DNA from: Camellia lanceoleosa
Lineage: Eukaryota; Streptophyta; Magnoliopsida; Ericales; Theaceae
DNA: 64,000 nt
Assembly (NCBI GenBank): GCA_025200525.1
Contig: CM045768.1
Location: forward strand, 52,584,925-52,648,924
Reading direction: 5' to 3'
Below the pieces are notes generated by a model. It was not told where the DNA came from and searched no databases. It saw nothing but the letters and a program-made list of their open reading frames with translations. This document shows, in pieces, positions 54,418 through 64,000 of the stretch (position 1 is its first letter; each line of letters opens with the position of its first letter). Both the position numbers and the translations under genes were made by a program.

Positions 54418-56307
54418 TTGGAAAGAAGAGATGGTGAGAAGATGAGATTTAGATTCCCTACTTTTCACCTACGGTGCACCTTAGAAAACGCATCAAAAAC
54501 TACCAACCATAAATTTTCCCGCGCTTTAACGACCCACTTCCACCAAGACGATTTCTTTTCCTCCAACGGTCAAATTTCGTGCTACGGCGAGGACATCCCG
54601 AATCCTGTTGATCCGAACCTCTTGTCTCAGTTACAGCAACATGGGTCTGTACACACTCCTTACATTCTCAACAAACTTATATCCTTTTGCGCCAAGTCGT
54701 CTTTGTTTTACATGGGTATTCAAGCTCATTCCATAGTTATCAAGATGGGTTTCAATTCAAATGTATATATCAACAGTGCTCTTGTTGATATGTACGGTAA
54801 ATGTGGTTTTATCTCATGCGCTCAACAACTGTTCGATGAAATGTGTCACAGAAATGTAGTCACTTGGAATTCATTGATGTCTGCTTATTTGCATACCCAA
54901 TACCCTGAAATGGCCATTGAATTGTTTCTAGAGATGTTCAAAGGGAAGATGTTTCCGACGCCAATTAGCATTTCGACTGCTCTGGTTGGTTGTGTGCAAT
55001 TAGAAAATGGAGAATTGGGTGTTCAGGTGCATTGTTTTTGTTTGAAATCTGGGTTCTGCTTTAATGTTGTTGTGTGTACGGGTTTAATTGATATGTATTC
55101 TAAGTGTTTGACTATTGATGCTTCGAGGAGAGTTTTCAATGAAATGCCGGACAAAAATGTTGTTACCTGGACTTCATTAGTTACCGGATATGCTCAGAAT
55201 CGACAACCTGATGACGCAATGATTTTAGTTAGGGAAATGTTGCGTTTGGGTGTTAAGTCAAGTTACGTGACTTATAATATTTTGTTGAGTTCATTTCATT
55301 GTCCAGATGATTTGGATCATTGCAAACAAGTTCACTGTTGCATAATTCGGGAAGGCCTAGAGCCTGATATGTACTTAACAGTAACATTAGTAACTGTATA
55401 TTCGGAATGCAGCCGTAGCTTAGAGGACTTCTACAGGATTTGCTCGATGATTACAATATGGGATCAAGTTTCATGGAATGCAGTAATTTCTGGTTTCTCT
55501 AATTTAGGAGACGGTCGTGATGCCCTCATATGCTTTTCTAAAATGAGGCAGGCAGGCATTATTGTTGACTTCTTCACATTTACAAGCATTTTGAGAGCAA
55601 CTGGAATTATTTCAGCTCTTGAAGTGGGGAAACAAGTTCATTGTCTTGTTATCAAGACTAGATATGCTTCGAATGTGTGTGTGCAGAATGCGATTGTCTC
55701 CATGTATGCAAGATGTGGTAAGATTGATAATGCAAAAAAGGCATTTTTATCAATGAAGCAATATGATTTGATTTCATGGAATTCGCTGCTTTCTGGATTT
55801 GCTCATCATGGGTATGGCAGGGAAGCTGTTCAAATGTTTGAACAAATGAGTAAAACTGGGGTTAAACCTGATCTGACCACATTCCTGGCTGTGCTTTCTG
55901 CTTGTAGTCATGTTGGGTTGCTGGACAAGGGACTTGAGTATTTTGATTTGATGAAAAGTGATGAGTCCCTTCAACCACTTAAACTAGAGCACTATGCTTG
56001 TATTGTGGATCTATATGGTCGAGCTGGGTATCTCCATGAAGCAGAAGCATTTATCAATAGCATGCCAATAGAGCCAGGACCCTCAGTTTTCAAAGCTCTT
56101 CTAAGTGCCTGTAAAGTTCATGGAAATACAGAAATCGCTGTGCGTTCTGCGAGAAAGCTTGTGGAGCTTTGCCCTAGTGATCCTGCAACTTATGTACTGC
56201 TAGCAAGTGTCTTGGCTAATGAGGGTTATTGGAATAATGCAGCTGAGGTACGGAAGCTTATGTGTGATAAGGGAGTGAGAAAGAAGCCTGGTTCTAGCTG
56301 GATTTGA
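54418..56307 (+). CDS. PLS-class pentatricopeptide repeat protein, E domain, truncated E+ (629 aa, no intron)
   Basis: A single open frame. Residues 1 to about 60 are basic/Ser-rich, compatible with organelle targeting. Tandem 31-36 residue repeats follow, with signatures such as NVYINSALVDMYGKCGFIS, NVVTWNSLMSAYL, NVVTWTSLVTGYAQN, QVSWNAVISGFSN and DLISWNSLLSGFAHHGYGRE, then the E region (ACIVDLYGRAGYLHEAEAF, ALLSACKVHGN, VLLASVLANEGYW) ending VRKKPGSSWI. Such proteins bind RNA in plastids or mitochondria, often for C-to-U editing. The stop at 56305-56307 falls where E+ proteins continue; in-frame VDEDEI follows, so the E+ tail was probably lost by a small mutation. No DYW domain. Confidence 0.93.
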   Translation: MERRDGEKMRFRFPTFHLRCTLENASKTTNHKFSRALTTHFHQDDFFSSNGQISCYGEDIPNPVDPNLLSQLQQHGSVHTPYILNKLISFCAKSSLFYMGIQAHSIVIKMGFNSNVYINSALVDMYGKCGFISCAQQLFDEMCHRNVVTWNSLMSAYLHTQYPEMAIELFLEMFKGKMFPTPISISTALVGCVQLENGELGVQVHCFCLKSGFCFNVVVCTGLIDMYSKCLTIDASRRVFNEMPDKNVVTWTSLVTGYAQNRQPDDAMILVREMLRLGVKSSYVTYNILLSSFHCPDDLDHCKQVHCCIIREGLEPDMYLTVTLVTVYSECSRSLEDFYRICSMITIWDQVSWNAVISGFSNLGDGRDALICFSKMRQAGIIVDFFTFTSILRATGIISALEVGKQVHCLVIKTRYASNVCVQNAIVSMYARCGKIDNAKKAFLSMKQYDLISWNSLLSGFAHHGYGREAVQMFEQMSKTGVKPDLTTFLAVLSACSHVGLLDKGLEYFDLMKSDESLQPLKLEHYACIVDLYGRAGYLHEAEAFINSMPIEPGPSVFKALLSACKVHGNTEIAVRSARKLVELCPSDPATYVLLASVLANEGYWNNAAEVRKLMCDKGVRKKPGSSWI

Positions 56308-58121
56308 GTTGATGAAGACGAAATTGATCCTTTGTTTTGGCTTCTTTATCAAACACACATTTCCAATCATTTTTCTTTTGTCCAATGCATAATGGTTTGG
56401 CATGAAGTGAGGCATCAAGGTCAGATTCAATTATTAAGTTGTGGTTTCCTTTTTCAAGTCCTATCTTTGGGATCCTGCAGACGCAGCCAAGCTTCTTCTA
56501 CATGGTGCTTGCGTTATCGATGGAGCACAAGAAACAAAATGCTCATTGGTTAATGCAAAGGGTTCATCTAATTAATTGCCAATTGAAACTTCTGGATTTT
56601 GTCCTGCTTCTGTTGTGTGAAGTCTAAACTAGTCAGGCAATTACCCACTTCTCCTCCAAACAATTTTTGCAGAACTGTTCATTCTATCCTCTGTGAATAT
56701 CACAAGGCAGGCTGGGATTTCCGAAGACTGAAGATCATGTTATGATTCTCCAAATTATTTCTTCTGATAAAAATTGCAGTATACAGGACTTTCAATTTGA
56801 AACTTCTACCCTGTTTCTCTTTTTCTGGTTTCATAACTCGAAATAAAGCAAGCGATGATGGCAAATTTCACTTTTTTTAATAATCTGTCCATTGGTTGAT
56901 GAACTTGTTGCAATTTAGCTTGTTGGGATGATCTTTTTCTGGTTTCATAACTCGAAATGAAGCAAGTGATGACGGAAAGTTTCACTTTTTTTAATAATCT
57001 GTCCATTGGTTGATGAACATGTTGCAATTTAGCTTGTTGGGATGATACTCGATGTGAGCCTGATGAGACACAGCATCACAGATTTATGAATCTTTTAAAA
57101 ATTGGTATTGATCTGTGTTGGTAAGCCAGCTCAAGGGGTTTTCTATTTGATATTGCACTTCAAACTTCAATCTTAATCAGAAATAGCATAACATGCCACA
57201 TTTTTTTTTTTTGGTGCTTTGGCAGTCATTGATGTCATAGTGAACTCTATGTACAGTGAACACATTTTGTTTATACTGAATCTGATCTACTATTTTACCT
57301 TGGTTGTGGACTTGAAAAAAGAAGTTATATTGAAGAATTCATCATGTATAATGCTTTCTATCTTAAGATGAAGCTGGAAATAATTTTATCCTCTTCGCGC
57401 AATAGATAGGGATTTGCCCTATTTTTAAAAGTGAGATCAGGATCACCAAGTCACACTATCAATTTTACCATCAAATCAGAATCACTCATCTCACTCTACC
57501 CATGCTCCTGACCATACCAGATCCCTCCTCTGTATCTCCCTTCCAGCAGCTGTTGGCCACTACCCCTTTCCTTTCTCTATTTCACCTCCCCTCTATGTGG
57601 GATCTTGATCTCTCTTCACAAATCCAAAATCCAAACACAACTTAAAGCCAATTCGTTCAAGTTTTTTATTTTTTGGAGAGGAAGTTTAGCCTAAAAATTC
57701 TCATTTGTAACAAGCAAGCAGTCCCAGACACAAAGGAAAATCTACCCTAAAAGCAAAAGGCTATGGAAGAGGATGACAGTTAGTTGCTCCAAGGTCCAGT
57801 CAACTCCTAATTTTAGAATGGAACCATTGGTAGCCAGGTGGACACAAGCAATACATCGTCTTTGTCTATCGCCACATGTAAAACTGAAACCCACAAACTC
57901 TTTTTTCTGTTTTTTTAAAAATACAAAGATAAAGAAATTCATATTTAACACAAAGACAGAATACCTGTTGTCCACACAAGAACCCCGAAACTAATGCACA
58001 AACATCATTGATGCTCTTAAATTTTCCTCCATGTACAAATACAGGCACCACGCACCATAGGTAAGGATAGAGATTAACAGGGCAGGAATTCAAAACTCTG
58101 CTCTTGTAAATTTGCAGTGCA
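56308..58121. other. Intergenic region with a 115-bp tandem duplication
   Basis: Two copies of a roughly 115-bp unit beginning TTTTTCTGGTTTCATAACTC occupy about 56818-57045. The rest is AT-rich and includes the upstream region of the LTI65-like gene; I see no clear ABRE or DRE cluster near 57900-58120. Confidence 0.7.
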
Positions 58122-59671
58122 ATGGCTCAAATGCATGCCGTACGAAGGATTGACACTGATGAGTCTCCTCAAACTCCTAGAGCTCGTGCGTCCCCGACTT
58201 TTGAACAACTTGTCCAAGGTATATATATAATTCCATATCATTACTGTGATAAAATGAGTATTAACGCGAAGGTAGTATAAAAATGCATGAATGGCGAGCA
58301 CTGCATAATCTTGCCCTTTCTAGATCCTTTTTTGGCACAAAAATGCATGAATAAACAACAAAATACAACATTTTCATACCAGGTGATGCCTCGAGGTATC
58401 CCTCACCTACACTTGGGAAGGAGCATGGCCACAAAGAATATTATGTGGACCATAACAAGAAATCAGTTCTGTCCAAAGTAAAGGAGACGGCTCAGAAGAT
58501 GCGGCGCAGTCTCAACAAGAAAAAGCATGATGAGCATGACGATAGCAGGCCACCATCATCGGGTGTTATCAGGGATGATGATGATGATGATGAAGATGAA
58601 GATGAAGAAGGAAATGAAGATGATGAAGATCCCGAATATCTTGGAGCCCCAAGTAATATCGTTGCAATCCTTATATATATGGTCTATTTGGTGCAACTTT
58701 TTTAAGATGAAAGTAAATAATTAGAAAACAAAAGCTAAAAGTACCCATTTCCCACTTTCTTAACTTCTAGATAATCAGCTTATTTTAGTTTGTTTAAGTT
58801 ATTTCTACCCCCCATAATTTGTAAGTAGAAGCTGCACTAAATAGATTGACACACACTTTAAAAAAAAAAGTAACATGTAATTCTATAAGCTACGCCAAAT
58901 TGGTTATAATTCCATGACTAAGATTCCTGTTCAAATCAAACTTTTGTCTTGCAGTGTATGAATCAGAGCTGGCACCTGAGTCCTACAAAGAGACAGCGCG
59001 ACAACACCCCAGAGCGATTCCTGTGGTTTCTGAGAAGCATGTTTTATCGGGAAGTGTCAAACATGAAATGGAGCAAGAACTAGAGAAGAAGCCACTTAGT
59101 CCCGACAAGACAATAACCGATGCAGTTTTTGAGACGATTGGACCAGCATATGATGCTGTATCAGGTGCAACTCACACAATAGCTTCAAAGATTGCTGGCC
59201 TGACTATTGCAGCACCGGCTGGAACAGTCCCCACAAAGTGTGCTGACAGTGGAACTCCAAAACTTGTTAGAGTTCATGAGATTAGAGAGCATGGGACTGC
59301 TGGTGCTAACGAAACATGGGATAAAGGTGTTTCTGTGAAGGAATGCGGGACCCACAAGCTTGAGCCTGGGGAAGATGAGAGAGCACTTTCTCATCCAAAG
59401 AAAACTCAAGGCGATATGGTGGAGAAGGTGAGAGAGGCTGTAACTTCATTGCTGCATAATGAAGAGTCGTCCCAATCAATAACTAGACCTACAAATTTAA
59501 CAGCACCCATTCCTGTTTCTACCTATCCACAAGAAGGTAATTTTGCTTATGTATAAATCTTTTATTTGTCGAGTTGTGAATATCAATTGGGAGAAAATAA
59601 TGACCAATGGTTTGTTGCAATATACAGTTATTGAGGAAGAAAACAGTGGAAGAATACTCCAAGCCAACTGA
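58122..59671 (+). CDS. LTI65/CAP160-like (low-temperature/desiccation-induced type) protein, 330 aa
   Basis: Join 58122..58218, 58383..58652, 58955..59536, 59628..59671; every junction keeps frame. The start MAQMHAVRRIDTDESPQTPR is followed by DASRYPSPTLGKEHG, a Lys-rich VKETAQKMRRSLNKKKHDEH and a run of Asp/Glu (about residues 86-112). DPEYLGAPMYESELAPES and PRAIPVVSEKHVL come next, then TITDAVFETIGPAYDAVS, and the end is EEENSGRILQAN. This order is that of plant low-temperature-induced 65 kDa/RD29-type proteins, hydrophilic and mostly disordered, induced by cold, drought or ABA. It is much shorter than the Arabidopsis members, with one VFETIG-type repeat. The last exon (14 codons) was chosen over reading through to the TAA at 59554-59556 because EEENSGRILQAN is family-like. 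Confidence 0.82.
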
Positions 59672-60488
59672 AGTGGAAGAGCTTTCACATGCAAATAAAG
59701 AAACTGTTTTGTGGATTTGTTGTACTTACTTTTATCTATTGATGATAATAAATTCAACTCAATGATCAGCATGAATTGGTGTAAACTTACTTATATAGAA
59801 ATGTATATCAGCAATAAACTGATTTTGCAGCTTCAGAAAAGTTCAAAATTTAATCACAAATTGATTTGAGTAATTTTCTGTCGAAATAATCAATTTATTT
59901 CAGAAGTCCTATGATCCCTTTCAAAACCAAAGATGAATCTTTCTATTCATTTGGTTCTCAATCTCAATTACTTCAGTTACTTATTGTAATTCCCATCCTT
60001 TTTTTTTTCCACTTTATGAACGGAATGAATCTAAACTATCTAATTCTCTGGTCATATTCCAAAATAAAAATAGCAAACTCTTAACTACTTCAAGATAAAA
60101 AATGTTCAGAAGATTCTACTGACAAAACAAAAAATACACAAGTTTTCAGATTCTTTTACAATGTAAATTATCCGATTCGTGTAAATTCCTTTCCCTAGCA
60201 TTCCTTTTATAACAGTTCTCATTTTACTTTTAGCAATCAAGTGTACAAATAACTGTTTCAAGGAAAACCGAAAACAAATATAAGTAAACAAAAGAGAGGA
60301 GGGAGTTCAAATACTATCAAAATAACACAACACACCTATCAAGAGCAAATATAATTTATATTCCAACAAAACTTACACAACAGTATTCATGAAAACAAAG
60401 GTAGCTATGCCTCCAATTCAAATAATTTACAAAAAGCAGATCATCTTCCCAAAACAGCCAATACATAAAGAATAGAGCAGGCCTAGGT
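59672..60488. other. Convergent 3' flanks of the LTI65-like and Rubisco activase 2 genes
   Basis: AT-rich DNA, probably both 3' UTRs. No further feature seen. Confidence 0.65.
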
Positions 60489-63399
60489 TCAATACTGGCA
60501 GCTCCCATTATCACTCCTAGCTGTAGGATCAAAGTTTGTTGCATACGGGTCTGTGCAACCTTCGGGGACAGGAATATGAACTTGTTGAGCTGCCTTGCCT
60601 GCATAGAAAAGACACAACTTTGAAAAAATCCTCTGATCCCAATGTTCTGTAGTTTATAAGAAAAAATGGCAAATCTAAAATTAAAACCTCTAGGGTCAAG
60701 GGTTCTAACCATAGAAAGTTCCACTGTTGATAGCATCCTTATTTGCATCTCCAAGAGCTGCCTCACTCAAGTACTGGTCGGCCAATTGGACTCTCTTCAC
60801 ATTCTCTTGTTCCTGGACAAGCATGTAACCGTACTCGAGAAGCTTTTCAACTGTCATTTTTGGCTGCTCAAAAGTTGGGGGCCCCTCTTTTGAGTTCACA
60901 AGCTTCTTTCCAATGGTCTGAACTCCAACACCTGATACCCACTTCCTCACTTCATCATCGTAGACTCGAGCTCTAATGGCACCAAAGAAATCTGCGGAAT
61001 GGAAAAAAAGAAAAGAAGAAAAATACTTCAAACTTATGTTTTGAGGTTTATTTTCTTTCAAAATTTGCATTCAATTTTTCTCAGCTTTAAATATTGCAAC
61101 TAATTCTCCATTGTTTTAGAAAATGTTACAGATAATTAAGAGGTTTTCATGCCATTGATGATAAATAATTCACAAAACCTCAAATTATTTTCCAAATGTC
61201 AGGGCAACAATTACTTGCTTCTTCTTCACTCTAAAATTGTGCTTTTGCATCTAGTTTTCTCTGAATTATAAAAAATTTAATCAATACCATTGTCATGATA
61301 TTTAATGTCTTTTCATTAAAAATTATTTCTGAGATGTGAGTTCAATATGATTACCAATAGATTGACCAGGGAAGGTGTCGACAATCTTGACAACATCCTC
61401 ATCGGGCACATTGTCACTCTTGAAGATGCCAATACAAACACCAATGCGATCCTCCCGAGTTGGAGCCCAGTAGAATTTCTCCATACGACCATCACGAATG
61501 AGAGGAGCATACAATGTGGAGAAGTCATTACCTGTGACTATAATTGGAACACGGGCATTATCCTCCTTGTTATACATACCAGGAAGCTGGACATTTGTGG
61601 GATTATCAGCAATGTTCATAAGGGTGGCATTCACCATCTGGTTGTTGACAGTGTATTGGGTAGTTCCACCCATCCTACCAGCTCCGGCATCCAGATCATT
61701 GATAAATAGGCAGCACATTTTTCCTTTCCTGATGATATCTGATGCTTCCCGGTACCTTTGCCTGATCAATTTTGCGGGTTCTCCTGCATTCCCACTTTCC
61801 AGCTCTCCAGCACTCATCATGATGGGGCTGAAATTCCATTTCCATGAAATCAAAACATAACCAAGAAAATACATCTCACTTTACATATAAAACAGGAATT
61901 GAAAATTGTGTATCATGTCTCGCATTTTTTATTTTTTCGAAAATTTGTGGTGTGTATGTGTCCTATCCGTGCTTCTTAAGAGTATGGCACAAAGTAATTA
62001 AATTATGAACTTACCTGATACCCATCTTGGCGAAGACGAGCTCGCACTGGAAAGATTTCCCCTGACCTTTGCCTCCCCAGATGCCGAGAATGAGAGGGAC
62101 CTTTGATAAATGCACAAGAATTTGTTCATTCTTCGCTCTTTTCTAGTCATAAGACAGTCATTTGATGTCAACAAAGTTTAGTTTAATTTACCTTGATATT
62201 GGGAAGAGTCATGAAGTTCTTAGTAATGTGAACAACAAGCTTGTCCATGAAAGCCGGAGCAATATAGAACCCATCCATGTTGTTGTCCATGTTGTATCTG
62301 AAACACAGTTTACCATCCCATAATCAAATCTAATATATATATATTTTTCTTTAGAAATAGAAATGAATATGCATATAAACACAACCACAAACATTGGTTC
62401 TTACTGGCGAAGTCCGGTACTGATGTATTCGTAAGAACTCATGACAGGATCATGGGTTCCGGCGCCCTGTGGAGCTTGGAAGAGAGAATCAACCATTCCC
62501 TTTCCTCTGGTGATGTCCTGTTGGTCGTCAGAGATATCATAGGCAAGGCCTCTCCATTTGTCCTTGTCTGTCTGCTTCTTCTCGTCGATTTCAGCTACAA
62601 TTTTGAAGTTCTTAGACTCTGTCTTTGAGTGGGTGTATTTAGAGTTCACCTTCTTCAAACTGCTACCCAGAAATGCTGAGCTTGGGACAGAACCTCCAGA
62701 ACTGGAGTTGTTGAAGCACAACTGCATCAAACACAAAGAAACCACACAGTTCAAAGTTCAGACACATGGCAGGAGCTTCATTATTTCCATAAGCAGGCTA
62801 TGTTTCCAGATAACTCATATGAGACAGTTTTATAAATTGGCACGGATTCATATCTCACGAAAAGCAGACAGTATTCATTCAATCTGTTAGGATCGGTGAG
62901 ACATGCAAAATAATAGATAATAATTACAAATTACACGCGCACACAAAAAAGTACAAGATTTACATAGTTCATCCAAAAATTAGGACTATTGACACGGTCG
63001 CTGTGGTTCCATCATGATCACAAAAGGTTCTGCTCCCTCAACTACATATATATAGAATTAAAAACCGATCACGAGTTCAGACATCCACACATACAATGCT
63101 TTTTTTGGTTCTTTTTCTGAGTAAATAAATTTTCAGTGTAACTAACATTGCTGTATCAAAAATATCCTTACTCATAGAACTTATGATCGAGTAGTTAGTG
63201 TCTGATATTATCAAAATGCACACTACCCCAACACAAATCAATAATGAATCATGAGAAGAGTGGAATGTTAGATGAGTAATGGAACTAAATTAATTGCATC
63301 AAAGTCATAAAAGATTAATCTAGATTGGTGTAAATGGAGGGAAGAAGATAGTACCGGTGTTCGGTTAACAACTCCAACGGTTGAGACAGTTGAAGCCAT
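60489..63399 (-). CDS. RCA: Rubisco activase 2, alpha-type with redox tail, intact
   Basis: Complement join 60489..60598, 60710..60991, 61355..61827, 62015..62100, 62192..62297, 62405..62721, 63355..63399; 472 residues, about the length of Arabidopsis alpha activase. The transit peptide starts [15 protein letters not shown]. Walker A GGKGQGKS is at residues 165-172, Walker [10 protein letters not shown] and IIVTGNDFS follow, and exon 6 has [18 protein letters not shown]. The last exon encodes the redox extension VPVPEGC...GSCQY with Cys451 and Cys470; in the family these form a disulfide reduced by thioredoxin f, linking activity to light. Retention of the last intron (donor GTTAGA at 60704-60709) would end at TAG 60705-60707 and give a beta form. 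Stromal AAA+ ATPase. No frame break. Confidence 0.96.
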
Positions 63400-63574
63400 G
63401 TATGGCCTGCTTTCTGGATTCCAGAGGCTGTGATGAATCAGATGAATCTCAACAAGCTGTCTGAGAGAGTGAAGAGAGAAGAGAGAGGAGAGAAAGATTG
63501 AGTTTGGTGGTCTGAGTAGTTATGAGTGAGTGAGCGAGCGAGTACAAAAACATATGGATTGGTTTGTTCGGTCT

Positions 63575-63636
63575 TAACGGCCACACAATTGGGATTGGCC
63601 AAAGTGAACGGTGGGCGTCTTTAAGACAACCATTGG
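63575..63636 (-). promoter_or_regulatory. Conserved promoter block of Rubisco activase 2
   Basis: On the minus strand, CCAATGGTTGTCTTAA ... GTTCACTTTGGCCAATCCC ... AATTGTGTGGCCGTTA matches 49807-49870 in the same order and similar spacing. It lies about 175-240 bp before the start codon. Conservation despite divergence around it suggests a shared regulatory module. Confidence 0.75.
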
Positions 63637-64000
63637 ATGTGTACAAATTAGGATATGTATCTTCAAATTCATTAGTTGAGACGATTGAGGTTACAATTTA
63701 ACCTTCTTTCCTCACCACTAACATTATTTTCATTTCTTAATTATCCAAGACAGCAAAACCATATTAATATTTTACTTTTTAAATTAGAGGGAAGAGTCAA
63801 ACCTCTACTATACTTGAAAAATCCAAGAAAATAAATAGTAATATTATATATAAAAAAAATTTAATAATTTTTTTATTATTATTTAGACACAGAACTAGTG
63901 GACATAGATATTTTTTAAATTGGGCCTTTTGTTAATAAACGGTATGATTTGTCTCTCAAATTAGTCAGTTCAATAAATCGAATAAAAAGTTATAAAAAAC
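63637..64000. other. AT-rich end of window
   Basis: No gene or repeat recognised. Confidence 0.6.

Overview
This is plant nuclear DNA from a eudicot. Evidence: intron-rich genes for two Rubisco activases, a plastid-type sugar/H+ symporter, a PLS-class pentatricopeptide protein and the TFIIA large subunit, set in AT-rich intergenic DNA full of LTR retrotransposons, TRIMs, MITEs and a SINE. I cannot name the species from sequence alone. All exon boundaries below come from reading GT/AG sites and keeping the frame, not from transcript data.

Layout. (1) 1-16029 is a nest of retrotransposons. A minus-strand Ty3/gypsy chromovirus-like element (A) has degenerate gag-pol and about 2.4-kb LTRs. Its 5' LTR is split by a second minus-strand element (B, 8046-13118) that carries only a gag remnant plus long tandem arrays. 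Element A itself abuts, and probably inserted into, a Tat/Ogre-like LTR (13321-16029). (2) 16269-17389 is a two-exon Myb/SANT-like (Harbinger-associated type) gene without a clear N-terminus. (3) 18267-25418 is a complete gag-only LTR element (C) with 1200-bp LTRs and a perfect ATCCT target-site duplication. (4) 25659-34643 holds MITEs, the 11-exon TFIIA large-subunit gene and a small minus-strand gene of unknown function. (5) 35386-37800 is a solo LTR of the element A family in the opposite orientation. (6) 38130-42950 is a truncated element (D) with a decayed plant 'putative gypsy type transposon' gag-like protein and another tandem array; a TRIM-like direct repeat follows. (7) 44154-48354 is a chloroplast-type xylose/H+ symporter-like gene with a TRIM in intron 3. 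(8) 49807-63636 is a convergent pair of Rubisco activase genes. The left copy is short-form and carries two 1-base deletions. The right copy is intact, alpha-type, with the redox cysteine tail. A PPR gene and an LTI65/CAP160-like stress gene lie between them.

Functional links: the Rubisco activases and the symporter are plastid proteins, the PPR protein is probably organellar, and the LTI65-like gene belongs to a cold/drought-induced family. No operon-like or cluster logic is evident. The most informative observations are the recurring gag-plus-array design of three non-autonomous LTR elements, the recent inverted Rubisco activase duplication with one copy losing its redox tail, and transposons placed at gene-critical sites: a MITE ending about 20 bp before the PPR start codon, and a TRIM and a SINE in introns.
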